Assembly: GCA_026005095.1 (NCBI GenBank)
Contig: BPKK01000016.1
Coordinates: forward strand, 7,501-57,114
DNA length: 49,614 bases
Direction: 5' to 3'
Source of the DNA: Silanimonas sp.
GTDB taxonomy: Bacteria; Pseudomonadota; Gammaproteobacteria; Xanthomonadales; Xanthomonadaceae
Shown here: in pieces, positions 8,892 through 17,324 of the stretch
How positions within the stretch are numbered: position 1 is the first letter of the stretch
How the letters are laid out: each line of letters begins with the position of its first letter
Translations under genes and position numbers: made by a program
Notes under the pieces: generated by a model
Told to the model about the DNA's origin: nothing
Seen by the model: only the letters and a program-made list of their open reading frames with translations
Databases searched by the model: none

Positions 8892-10090
8892 GCCGGCCCC
8901 AGCCAATCGGCGATCCAAGCCACGAGGCCGGCGGCGATGCTGCGCTTGCTGCCCGGGCCGAAGGCCTGCTCGCCGCCATGCCAGTACAGCACCAGGGCAT
9001 TGTCCTCGGTATCGAAGCCGCTGCCTTCCACGCCCACCCGATTGGCGGCGATGGCATCGAGCCGCTTGGCCTCCAGCTTGCCGCGGGCGTAGGTCTCGAC
9101 ATCGTGGGTTTCAGCGGCGAAACCCATCACGCAGCGCGGCCGCGCCGGGTGGCGCGCCACCTCGGCCAGCACGTCGACCGTGCGTTCCAGCACCAGCGTG
9201 GCGGGGCCGTCGGATTTCTTGAGCTTGCGCTCCGCCACCTCGACGGGGCGGTAGTCGGCCACCGCGGCGGCACCGACATAGACCTCTTGACCCGGCAGCG
9301 CGGCCAGCACCGCGGCATGCAGCTCGGCGGCCGAGCGCACGTCGATACGGCGCACGCCGGGCGGCGTGGGGAGCTTCACCGGCCCGGCCACCAGGGTGAC
9401 CTCGGCCCCGGCGGCGGCGGCGGCCTCGGCCACCGCGAAGCCCATGCGGCCGCTGCTGCGATTGCCGAGGAAGCGCACCGGGTCGATATCCTCGTAGGTG
9501 GGGCCGGCACTGACCAGCACGCGGCGGCCCGCAAGCCGCTTCGGCACCGCGAGCGCCGCGAGGTCGGCCACCAGGGCCGTCGGTTCGCGCATCCGCCCCT
9601 CGCCGACCTCGCCGCAGGCCTGCTCGCCGGCCTCCGGCCCGAGCACCGCGACGCCGCGCTGGCGCAGCAGAGCGAGATTGGCCTGGGTGGCAGCATTCGC
9701 CCACATCAGCCGGTTCATCGCCGGCGCCACCGCGATCGGCGCCGCGGTGGCGAGGCAGAGGGTGGCGAGCAGGTCGTCGGCATGGCCGTGCGCCAGCCGG
9801 GCGAGGACATCGGCGCTGGCCGGCGCCACCAGCACCTGGCTTGCCCAGCGCGCCAATTCGATATGCCCCATCGCCGCCTCGGCGGCCTCGTCCCACATCG
9901 AGACGCGCACCGGGTGACCGCTCAGGGCCTGCAGGGTGGTGGCGGTGATGAAGTGCTGCGCGGCCTCGGTCATCACCACGCGCACTTCGGCGCCGGCCTC
10001 GCGCAGGCGGCGCACCAGATCGGCCGATTTGTAGGCGGCGATGCCTCCGCTGACCCCGAGGAGCACCCGCGCTCCGTGCAATCCCGACAC
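8888..10090 (-). CDS. coaBC: bifunctional phosphopantothenoylcysteine decarboxylase / phosphopantothenate-cysteine ligase
   Basis: A 400-residue fusion enzyme for two consecutive steps of coenzyme A synthesis. The N-terminal CoaC flavodomain has [15 protein letters not shown], the active His in [10 protein letters not shown], the PAMNRLMW motif, and the substrate-clamp Cys in [15 protein letters not shown]. The C-terminal CoaB part has [20 protein letters not shown] and LKKSDGPA. The start is GTG 10090, with AGGAG 7 nt upstream; in-frame codons further upstream read antisense to radC. It is divergent from radC, an arrangement conserved in related genomes, and coupled to dut by ATGA. A TAAGCT -10-like hexamer (minus strand, 10125-10120) sits 30 nt upstream of the start. 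Confidence 0.95.
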   Translation of the reverse strand: MSGLHGARVLLGVSGGIAAYKSADLVRRLREAGAEVRVVMTEAAQHFITATTLQALSGHPVRVSMWDEAAEAAMGHIELARWASQVLVAPASADVLARLAHGHADDLLATLCLATAAPIAVAPAMNRLMWANAATQANLALLRQRGVAVLGPEAGEQACGEVGEGRMREPTALVADLAALAVPKRLAGRRVLVSAGPTYEDIDPVRFLGNRSSGRMGFAVAEAAAAAGAEVTLVAGPVKLPTPPGVRRIDVRSAAELHAAVLAALPGQEVYVGAAAVADYRPVEVAERKLKKSDGPATLVLERTVDVLAEVARHPARPRCVMGFAAETHDVETYARGKLEAKRLDAIAANRVGVEGSGFDTEDNALVLYWHGGEQAFGPGSKRSIAAGLVAWIADWLGPA

Positions 10091-10184
10091 ACCCGAGCTC
10101 CTGCCTTCGACGAGGGCGAAGCTTACCCCAGCGCACCACGGCTTCGGACGCCCGTGGCGCGCCGTCGGCCGCGAGCATGGAGGC

Positions 10185-10859
10185 ATGTCGCTGCGCCACT
10201 GGCCCGATGCCGAACGTCCCCGCGAGCGTCTGCTCACCCAGGGCGCCGAGGCCCTTTCCGATGCCGAGCTGCTCGCCCTGCTGCTCGGCACCGGGCCGCG
10301 CGGTAGCAATGCCGTGGCCCATGCCAAGGCCCTGCTGGCGCAATGCGGGGGGCTGCGCGGCCTGCTCGACCGGCCACCGCAGGCACTGCTGCGCCTGCCC
10401 GGCCTCGGCCCGGCACGGGCGGGGGCGCTCTGTGCCGCCCTCGCCCTCGGCCGGCGGCATCTCGAGGCCAGGCTGAGCCGCGGCGCCGCCCTCGACTCGC
10501 CGGCACTGGCCGGCGAGTACTTCGCCCGCTGGCTGCGCGCCGCGCCGCGCGAGCGCTTCGGCGTGCTCTTCCTCGACAACCGCCATCGCCTGCTGGCCGC
10601 CGAGGTGCTGTTCGAGGGCGGGCTGGACCAGGCCGCGGTGCATCCGCGGGTGGTGGCGAAGCGGGCCATCGAACTCAATGCCGCGGCCGTGCTGCTGGGC
10701 CACAACCACCCAAGCGGCGTGGCCGAGCCAAGCGCCGCCGACCGCCGGCTGACCCAGCAGCTGAAGGAGGCCCTGGCCCTGGTCGAGGTGCGGCTGCTCG
10801 ACCACTTCGTGGTGGGCGACGGCCCGCCGATCTCGATGGCGAGCCGCGGCTGGGTCTAG
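10185..10859 (+). CDS. radC: RadC/JAB-MPN domain protein
   Basis: 224 residues. The N-terminal helix-hairpin-helix-like part (DAELLALLLGTG, then LPGLGPARAG) and C-terminal JAB/MPN domain are typical of RadC (YicR). The metal-binding motif HNHPSGVAEPSAADRRLT is intact. RadC was once tied to DNA repair, but its biochemical role remains unsettled. ATG 10185 (MSLRHWPDAERPRERLL) matches the family start and has GGAGG very close upstream (10179-10183). The gene is divergent from coaBC. Confidence 0.93.
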   Translation: MSLRHWPDAERPRERLLTQGAEALSDAELLALLLGTGPRGSNAVAHAKALLAQCGGLRGLLDRPPQALLRLPGLGPARAGALCAALALGRRHLEARLSRGAALDSPALAGEYFARWLRAAPRERFGVLFLDNRHRLLAAEVLFEGGLDQAAVHPRVVAKRAIELNAAAVLLGHNHPSGVAEPSAADRRLTQQLKEALALVEVRLLDHFVVGDGPPISMASRGWV

Positions 10860-10869
10860 CCTCAGGGGC

Positions 10870-10897
10870 TTGCGGCCATCGGAGGCTGCGCGATACT
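10870..10897 (+). promoter_or_regulatory. putative sigma70-type promoter of the HD-domain gene
   Basis: TTGCGG (10870-10875), a 16 nt spacer, then GATACT (10892-10897), about 30 nt before the ATG at 10928 and just after the radC stop. The hexamers resemble TTGACA/TATAAT but this is pattern matching only. Confidence 0.4.
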
Positions 10898-10927
10898 GCC
10901 GGCACGCCGCCCGCGCAGGCCCGCCCG

Positions 10928-11917
10928 ATGCCCTTCGATTACCGCCGCGCCTACCCCGCCGATGAGGTGGAGGCCCGCCTGCCCGGCCCCGCGCTGTCCC
11001 CGGTCGTGGTCTCGCAGCCCAGGCTCGCCGACCATGCCCGCCGCGCCGCAGCCGCCTGCCGCACGGCCGGGGTGGAGCGCGAGGCCGTGGTGGCGGCCGT
11101 GCAGCTCGGCGTGCTGAGGATGGCCTTGCGCTATGGCGAGGGCTCGGCCGATCCGCTCGCTTACCACAACGAGGGGCATCTTCTGGAACTGCTGGAGGAC
11201 AAGCTGCCGCTGCTGCTCTCCACCGCCCTGCTGCCGACTCTGGAGCGCGAGGCCCTGGTGCTGTTCTGCGCCTGCCACGACCTGCGGCAACGCGAGACGC
11301 GGCGCCATGCCGAAGAGCCGATCGGCCCCAACGAGGCCGCCAGCATGGCCGAGGCCGATCGCCTGCTCGATGCGGCCGGACTGGACGACCCAGCGCTGCG
11401 CACCCTGCTGCGCTTTGCCATCGCCGGCAGTACCTTCGCCGCTGGCACCGACGAGGGCCAGGCCCAGGGGGCTTTCGCCCATGTGCTCGGGCACTGGCTG
11501 GACGGCCAGCGCCCGGGCTGGCGCGGCGATGCTCTCGCCACCCAGGCCGAGCACCTGGCACGGATGGCTGCCGATCTCGACACCAGCAACGTGGCCTCGC
11601 CCTACCTCGACTTTGCCCAGTCGGCGATCGCGCTGGCGATCGAGATCCAGCACCGCGCCGGCCGCCGCCTCGACAGCCCCGAGGCCGGGGCAAGCTGCCT
11701 TGGCTTTCTTGCCGAAGGCCAGGAACGCTACGTCTTCAACCTGCAGCGTTTCGCCTCACGCGAGGGTCGGGCCGCCTTCGGCACCCAGCGCGACGCCAAT
11801 GCGGCGAGGGTGCGCGAGACCAGCCGCCGCCTGCGCGAGCATTTCGCCCCCCAGGCCCCGCGTGATGCCCATGCGGTGATCCTGGCCTTCCGCACCCTCG
11901 CCGCCGGAGTGCAGTGA
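10928..11917 (+). CDS. HD-superfamily metal-dependent phosphohydrolase-like protein
   Basis: 329 residues. YHNEGHLLELLEDK (about residues 79-92) followed by ALVLFCACHDLRQRE gives the spaced histidines and His-Asp pair of HD-domain hydrolases. A further conserved-looking stretch is GPNEAASMAEADRLLDAAGL. The substrate is not deducible. ATG 10928 is chosen because upstream in-frame sequence is only an alternative frame of radC. The gene sits alone between a likely promoter (10870-10897) and a strong hairpin terminator (11964-11990). Confidence 0.65.
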   Translation: MPFDYRRAYPADEVEARLPGPALSPVVVSQPRLADHARRAAAACRTAGVEREAVVAAVQLGVLRMALRYGEGSADPLAYHNEGHLLELLEDKLPLLLSTALLPTLEREALVLFCACHDLRQRETRRHAEEPIGPNEAASMAEADRLLDAAGLDDPALRTLLRFAIAGSTFAAGTDEGQAQGAFAHVLGHWLDGQRPGWRGDALATQAEHLARMAADLDTSNVASPYLDFAQSAIALAIEIQHRAGRRLDSPEAGASCLGFLAEGQERYVFNLQRFASREGRAAFGTQRDANAARVRETSRRLREHFAPQAPRDAHAVILAFRTLAAGVQ

Positions 11918-11963
11918 AGGCCGGCTCCGGCCCTGTGACGGAACCAGCCCCGAGGCGACAAGG

Positions 11964-11990
11964 AAACGCCGGCACGAGAGGCCGGCGTTT
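11964..11990. terminator. bidirectional intrinsic terminator
   Basis: Perfect 10-bp stem AAACGCCGGC (11964-11973) and GCCGGCGTTT (11981-11990) with a 7-nt loop. It gives short T runs on both strands and lies between the convergent HD-domain gene and the secreted beta-helix gene. Confidence 0.85.
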
Positions 11991-12013
11991 CCATGCACCC
12001 GCTGCCGGTGGCT

Positions 12014-13798
12014 TTACGGCTGCGGCACGAAGGGCAGGGCCCAACCGAGGGTCCAGTTGTCTTGCGGCGCGTCGGAGCGGAAGGCACCCACGTAGTCGGT
12101 GGGCACGAACCAGTCGTTCAGGCCCGGGGCATTGGCGCCCGCCGGCGGGAACGCAGCGGCCGGGGCGATCCCGTTCGGCAGGAAGCTGCCGGGCTTCAGG
12201 GCCGAGGCCGTGCGCAGGGTGTTGCCGGTCTGGCCGGTGAACCAGGCCTGGGTGTAGCCGGCGCTCACGCCCGAACCGTCGCGGTAGTTGCTGGTGCAGC
12301 CGAAGATGTGCACGTTGTTGGCGGTGAGCACGCCGGTGAGCGCACTCGCCGAGCCGGCAGCGGTGGCGGTGGCCGCGCCTTCGATGGCCACGCAGGCGCG
12401 GTTGAAGCCCTCGATCAGCACATTGAAGAAATTGCCGCCGGTGCCACTGTTGAGCTGCAGGCCATCGCGGCCGCCGCCGTTGCCGCGCACCGTGACATTG
12501 GCCACGGTGCCGCGGGCGCGCGGCGTGGCGTCGGCATTGGTCGGCGAGTTGGAGAGCTCGAAGCCGTGGTCCTGACCGGCACAACCGCGGTGGTCCACCA
12601 GACCGAACTGGATCTTGCCGGTATAGCCCTCGTCCCAGTCGAAGCCGTCGTCGCCGCCGCAGGTCACCACGGCATAGCGCAGATTGGCGGTGCCACCGAA
12701 GAACTCGAAACCGTCGTCCTGGCCGCGGAAGGCTTGCAGGTGCTCCAGCACCGTGCCATTGCCCACGGCATTGAAGGTGAAGGCATTGAGCTCGCGATTC
12801 GAGGTGAAGATGTAGCCCGAGTAGCGCACCTGCATATAGCGCACGATGCCGCTGTTGTCGGCGGGGTTGCTGCCGCCATAGCGGTTGGTGCTGTCCCACT
12901 CGGCCACGCAGTTCGGGTTGCAGTTGGCCGGCGCCTGGCCGGAGATCACAAGACCGCCGAGCTGGCCCGGGGCCGGTGCGCTGGGCGAGCCGGGCAGTTC
13001 GTTACCCGAGGTCATGATGATCGGGAAGTCGCGGGTGCCCTCGGCGAAGATCTTCGAGCCGCGGCTCACCGCGAGGTGGTCGAAAGAGTTGGCCGAGGCG
13101 CCGGTGGAGACCAGCAGGGTACCCGGCTGGATGCGCAGAGTGGCGGCGGTGCCGCCCTGGCCGACATCGGTGCCGACCTGCACCTTGCCTTCCATCACCC
13201 AAGTGATGTCGTTGGTGAGCGTGGTGTCACCGGTGATCGTGGCCGGCAGGCGGCAGGCGCGCGGGCCATACGCCGGGGCCGCGGTGGCGAAGCTCGGGCA
13301 GGCGGTGAATTCCTGCTGGTAGACGCAGGCGGCCGGATCGACACCGCCGAGGCGCTGCAGGGTCTGGGTGCGGTTGGCGAAGCCCGAATCCGGGTTCATG
13401 GTGTAGCTGATGGTGATCGAGTTGCAGCTGTTCACCGTGACCGTGGCAGTGCCGATCTGGGTGCCGGCAGGCGCGCCTGGTGCGGCCCAGGTACCGGCGG
13501 CGAAGCGGCGCACCGGCACCGTCGTCGAGCGGAACTGGAACTCCGACCAGTTCTCCTGCAGGGTGATCCAGAACGGGTTGCCGGCATTGTCGTAGACGTA
13601 GTCGGCGGCGAAGAACGTACCGCCCTGGCGGTTGTCGGCGGGGATCCAGTCGATCGAGACGCCGCGGCCGTTCGAGGCCGGCTCGAACCAGTTGCCGTCG
13701 AAGGCTTCGGACATGCGCACCGAGGCGCTGGCGTGGGTGGCCGCGAGGGCGATCGCGCTGGCGAGCGCCAGACGGGTGAGACGGGGCATGGCAGACAT
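12014..13798 (-). CDS. secreted protein, N-terminal beta domain plus right-handed beta-helix-like region
   Basis: 594 residues with a clear signal peptide (1-25, cleavage near ATHASA). Residues about 33-145 form a domain with GNWFEPASNGRGVSIDWIP and NAGNPFWITL, a type common in exported xanthomonad proteins. From about residue 185 onwards there are repeated short beta-rung motifs (GGLVISGQAP, DNSGIVRYMQVRYSG, DDGFEFFGGTANLRYAV, DDGFDWDEGYTGKIQ, DHGFELSN), which suggest a parallel beta-helix. Several paired cysteines could form disulfides. ATG 13798 has CCGGAG 7 nt upstream. The function is unknown; the protein is probably extracellular or surface-associated. Confidence 0.8.
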   Translation of the reverse strand: MSAMPRLTRLALASAIALAATHASASVRMSEAFDGNWFEPASNGRGVSIDWIPADNRQGGTFFAADYVYDNAGNPFWITLQENWSEFQFRSTTVPVRRFAAGTWAAPGAPAGTQIGTATVTVNSCNSITISYTMNPDSGFANRTQTLQRLGGVDPAACVYQQEFTACPSFATAAPAYGPRACRLPATITGDTTLTNDITWVMEGKVQVGTDVGQGGTAATLRIQPGTLLVSTGASANSFDHLAVSRGSKIFAEGTRDFPIIMTSGNELPGSPSAPAPGQLGGLVISGQAPANCNPNCVAEWDSTNRYGGSNPADNSGIVRYMQVRYSGYIFTSNRELNAFTFNAVGNGTVLEHLQAFRGQDDGFEFFGGTANLRYAVVTCGGDDGFDWDEGYTGKIQFGLVDHRGCAGQDHGFELSNSPTNADATPRARGTVANVTVRGNGGGRDGLQLNSGTGGNFFNVLIEGFNRACVAIEGAATATAAGSASALTGVLTANNVHIFGCTSNYRDGSGVSAGYTQAWFTGQTGNTLRTASALKPGSFLPNGIAPAAAFPPAGANAPGLNDWFVPTDYVGAFRSDAPQDNWTLGWALPFVPQP

Positions 13799-14024
13799 CG
13801 TGGAACTCCGGGTCGGAAACGGGCGGGCACCCGGCAGGCGGTGCCGCCGGAGGCCCCGAAAGGGTGGGCTGCTTCGATGACAGCTCCGGGAGACTTTCGT
13901 GACAGCCGGGTGTCAGCCCAGGCTCCGGGAACGGGCTTCCGGTAAACTGCCTGGCCGTCCGCGCGGCCCGGCGCCGCGCCCCAGACCTGCCGCCCGGCTC
14001 AAGCCGGCCGGCTCCGGATTCCCG

Positions 14025-15788
14025 ATGAAAGACCATCTCCGCGAACTGCTCGCCCAGGCCCTGCTCGACCTGCGCCGCCATGGCCGCCTCCCGGCCGACC
14101 TTGCCCTGCCCGAGATCCTGCTCGAGCGCAGCAAGACCCCCGAACACGGCGACTACGCCACCAACCTCGCCCTGCTGCTCGCCAAGCCGGCGGGCCTGAA
14201 GCCGCGCGACCTGGCCCAGGCCATCCTCGATACCCTGCCCCGGTCGCAGCACGTGGCGAAGGTGGAGATCGCCGGTCCTGGCTTCCTCAACTTCCACATC
14301 TCGCAGGCCTGCCGCCTCGCCACCCTGCGGCGCATCTTCGAGCTTGGTGAGGCCTATGGCCGCGGCGAGCCAGGCTCGCTGGAATCGGTGACGGTGGAGT
14401 TCGTCTCCGCCAATCCGAACGGGCCGCTGCATGTGGGCCATGGCCGCGGCGCCGCTTACGGCGCCACCGTGGCCAATCTGCTCGAGGCCGCCGGCCACAC
14501 GGTGCAGCGCGAGTACTACGTCAACGATGCCGGGCGGCAGATGGACATCCTCGCGGTGTCGGTATGGATCCGCTACCACGAGCTGGCCGGCGTGGTCCTG
14601 CGCTTCCCGGACAACGGCTACAAAGGCGAGTACGTGGTCGAGATCGCTCGCAAGCTGCGGGCGAAGGCCGGGGATGCACTGAAGCGCAGCGCCCTCGAAG
14701 TGATGGACGGCGTGCCACCCGATGAATCCCAGGGCGGCGACAAGGAAGCCCATGTCGATGCCCTGATCGCGCGGGCCAAGGCCCTGCTCGGCGAGGCCGA
14801 CTACCGCCAGGTGTTCGACGCCGGCCTGGCCTGGTGCCTGGCCGACATCAAAGACGACCTCAAGGCCTTCGGCGTCGTTCACGACACCTTCTTCAGCGAA
14901 CGCTCGCTGATGACCGATGGCTACGTGCAGCGCGCCATCGACACCCTGCAGGCGAACGGCCATCTCTACGAGCAGGACGGTGCCCTGTGGTTCCGCGCCA
15001 CCACCTTCGGCGACGACAAGGACCGCGTGGTGCGGCGCGAGAACGGCGTCACCACCTATTTCGCCTCCGACCTGGGCTACCTGCTCAGCAAGTTCGAGCG
15101 TGGCTTCGAACGCGCCCTCTACATCTTCGGCGCCGACCACCACGGCTACATCGCCCGCCTGAAGGCGGCGGCCCAGGGCCTCGGCCTCGATCCTTCGAAA
15201 ATCGACATCGAACTGGTGCAGTTCGCCATCCTCTATCGCGGCGGCGAGCGGGTGCAGATGTCGACCCGCGCCGGCAGCTTCGTCACCCTGCGCGAGCTGC
15301 GCGAGGAAGTGGGCAGCGACGCCGCCCGCTTCTTCTACGTGATGCGCGGCAACGACCAGCACCTCGACTTCGACCTCGATCTTGCCAAGCGGCAGTCGAA
15401 CGAGAACCCGGTGTACTACATCCAGTACGCCCATGCCCGCATCTGCTCGCTGTTCCGCCAGCTCGCCGAGAAGGGCTACAGCTGGAACCGCAACGCCGCC
15501 GAGGCCGCCCGCAGCCGACTCGTCGAGCCACAAGAAGAATCGCTGGTGACCGAACTGATGCGCTTTCCTGAGGTGGTGCAGGCCGCTGCCCAGCACCGGG
15601 CGCCGCAGCTCATGGCCACCTACCTGCGCGAGCTGGCGGCCAGCTTCCATGCCTTCTACAACGCCCAGCCCATCCTTGGTGCCGAGGAAGAGCTGCGCCA
15701 TGCCCGCCTCGGCCTCGCCGCCGCTACCCGCCAGGTGCTGGCCAACGGCCTTGGCCTGCTCGGCGTCTCGGCCCCGGAGAGCATGTGA
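14025..15788 (+). CDS. argS: arginyl-tRNA synthetase
   Basis: Class I aminoacyl-tRNA synthetase charging tRNA-Arg. About 587 residues, normal for ArgS. The HIGH-type motif reads HVGH within NPNGPLHVGHGRGAAYG (about residue 135). The KMSKS region is the degenerate VQMSTRAG (about residue 410), as is usual for ArgS. A DALR-type anticodon-binding region forms the C-terminus. ATG 14025 (MKDHLRELLAQALLDL) is the homologous start; the upstream open frame is low-complexity. A TAAACT -10-like hexamer lies at 13943-13948. The stop overlaps the next gene's start (TGATG). Confidence 0.96.
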   Translation: MKDHLRELLAQALLDLRRHGRLPADLALPEILLERSKTPEHGDYATNLALLLAKPAGLKPRDLAQAILDTLPRSQHVAKVEIAGPGFLNFHISQACRLATLRRIFELGEAYGRGEPGSLESVTVEFVSANPNGPLHVGHGRGAAYGATVANLLEAAGHTVQREYYVNDAGRQMDILAVSVWIRYHELAGVVLRFPDNGYKGEYVVEIARKLRAKAGDALKRSALEVMDGVPPDESQGGDKEAHVDALIARAKALLGEADYRQVFDAGLAWCLADIKDDLKAFGVVHDTFFSERSLMTDGYVQRAIDTLQANGHLYEQDGALWFRATTFGDDKDRVVRRENGVTTYFASDLGYLLSKFERGFERALYIFGADHHGYIARLKAAAQGLGLDPSKIDIELVQFAILYRGGERVQMSTRAGSFVTLRELREEVGSDAARFFYVMRGNDQHLDFDLDLAKRQSNENPVYYIQYAHARICSLFRQLAEKGYSWNRNAAEAARSRLVEPQEESLVTELMRFPEVVQAAAQHRAPQLMATYLRELAASFHAFYNAQPILGAEEELRHARLGLAAATRQVLANGLGLLGVSAPESM

Positions 15789-16396
15789 TGGCAACCCGGC
15801 GCGGACGCTCCCAGGCCAGACGAGGCGGTGGCGGCGGTATGCGCACCGCCCTCGTGCTGCTGGCCGGCCTTGCCATCGGCCTTGCCCTGGCGGCGGGCTA
15901 CCTGATGTTCGGCGACCGGAAAAAGCTCGACGCCCTACTGCCGCAGCCGAACCCCGCGGCGGAAGCGCCGCGGGTGACCCGCGACCGCCAGCCGGTGGCC
16001 CAAGAGCCGGAAGCCCCGGCCCGGCCGGCCAAGCCCACCTACGATTTCTACACCGTGCTGCCGCAGAAGGAAGTGGAGCTGCCCGGACAGAGCGCGCAGG
16101 CGGCCCGCCCGGCTCCGCCGCCGGCCGGACCGGCTGCCACCGCGAATGGCGCCCCGCCGCCCCCCGCTGCCAGCGGCCGCCAGCTGCAGGCCGGCGCCTT
16201 CAGCAATGCCGCCGATGCCGAGGCCCTGCGCGCCCGTCTCGCCCTGCTCGGCCAGAGCGCGCGCATCGAGAGCGTGCAGGCCGAAGGCCGCACCCTGCAC
16301 CGCGTGCGCCTCGGGCCCTTCGCCGACGAGGCGGCGCTGGAGAACGCCCAGCGCCAGCTCGCCGAGGCCGGCATCAGCGCCACGCCGGCGCGCTGA
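15788..16396 (+). CDS. SPOR-domain membrane protein
   Basis: About 202 residues: a short basic cytoplasmic tail, one transmembrane helix (about residues 20-40, ALVLLAGLAIGLALAAGYLM), a proline/alanine-rich periplasmic linker, and a C-terminal SPOR domain (about residues 130-202, QLQAGAFSNAADAEALRARL and HRVRLGPFADEAALENAQ). SPOR domains bind denuded glycan strands at the division septum; FtsN-like proteins have this layout. Translation probably starts at ATG 15788, overlapping the argS stop as TGATG; a GTG one codon earlier is possible. Convergent with the downstream oxidoreductase. Confidence 0.9.
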   Translation: MATRRGRSQARRGGGGGMRTALVLLAGLAIGLALAAGYLMFGDRKKLDALLPQPNPAAEAPRVTRDRQPVAQEPEAPARPAKPTYDFYTVLPQKEVELPGQSAQAARPAPPPAGPAATANGAPPPPAASGRQLQAGAFSNAADAEALRARLALLGQSARIESVQAEGRTLHRVRLGPFADEAALENAQRQLAEAGISATPAR

Positions 16397-16433
16397 GCGC
16401 CGGGGGTCGTTCGTCGCGACGCGCCACCGCGCG

Positions 16434-17324
16434 TCAGCGCTTGAGCCGGATCAGCGCCGAGGTATCGAGCTCGCCCTCGCCGCGCGCCTCGAGTTCAGCG
16501 TAGTCGGCCAGCGCGCGGTCGATCACCGGGTGCTGGATGCCCGCCCGCTCGGCCATGGCCTGCACGATGCGTAGGTCCTTGGCCATGTGCGCGCACTTGA
16601 AGCCCGGGGTGAACTCGTCGCGCAGCATGGTCGCGCCGCGCTTGTCGAGGAACCAATTGCTCGCGGCTCCCGCCATCAGGGTGGGCAGCAGGCGCTCGGG
16701 GTCGAGGCCCAGCTTCTCGGCGAAGGCGAGGCCCTCGCAGACCGCCTCGTTGATGCCGGCCACGAGGATCTGGTTCACCGCCTTGGCCGCCTGCCCCGCG
16801 CCGGTCGGCCCCATCAGGGCGATGCGTGCGCCGTAGGCCTCGAGCACCGGGCGGGCGCGCTCGAGCGTGGCCTCGTCACCGCCCACCATGACCGAGAGCC
16901 TGCCGTTCCTGGCACCCTCCACACCGCCGGAAACCGGCGCATCGAGGAAGCCGATGCCGCGGGCGGCAAGGCGCCTCGCGGCCTCGCGGGCCGTCTCCAC
17001 CGCCACCGTGCTGTGGTCGATGACGATGGCGCCGGACGGGAGCACGGCGGCCAGGCCATCGACGTTCTCCAACACATCGGCATCGGCGGAGACACAGAGC
17101 GCGACCACATCGCAGGCTGCGTAGTCATCGAAGGAAGCCGCGGCCCTCAGGGACGAGCCTGCACGCGCCGCGACGAAGGCCCGCGCCTTTTCCGGACTGC
17201 GGTTCCCGGCCACGGCCAGCAGCCCCCGGGCGGCAAGATGCCCGGCCATCGGTCCGCCCATCGCTCCAAGCCCGATGAATCCGGCACGGAGCGGGGCCGA
17301 GGCGGCGGCAGGCGAAGCACTCAT
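16434..17324 (-). CDS. NAD(P)-dependent oxidoreductase, 3-hydroxyisobutyrate dehydrogenase family
   Basis: 296 residues of the beta-hydroxyacid dehydrogenase family. The Rossmann glycine motif is GFIGLGAMGGPMAGHLAARG, the substrate motif DAPVSGGVEGARNGRLSVMVGG, and the catalytic Lys lies in GQAAKAVNQILVAG (about residue 178). The substrate could be 3-hydroxyisobutyrate, tartronate semialdehyde or a related acid; the sequence does not decide. The ATG overlaps the speA stop (ATGA at 17324-17321), implying translational coupling to arginine decarboxylase. Confidence 0.88.
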   Translation of the reverse strand: MSASPAAASAPLRAGFIGLGAMGGPMAGHLAARGLLAVAGNRSPEKARAFVAARAGSSLRAAASFDDYAACDVVALCVSADADVLENVDGLAAVLPSGAIVIDHSTVAVETAREAARRLAARGIGFLDAPVSGGVEGARNGRLSVMVGGDEATLERARPVLEAYGARIALMGPTGAGQAAKAVNQILVAGINEAVCEGLAFAEKLGLDPERLLPTLMAGAASNWFLDKRGATMLRDEFTPGFKCAHMAKDLRIVQAMAERAGIQHPVIDRALADYAELEARGEGELDTSALIRLKR

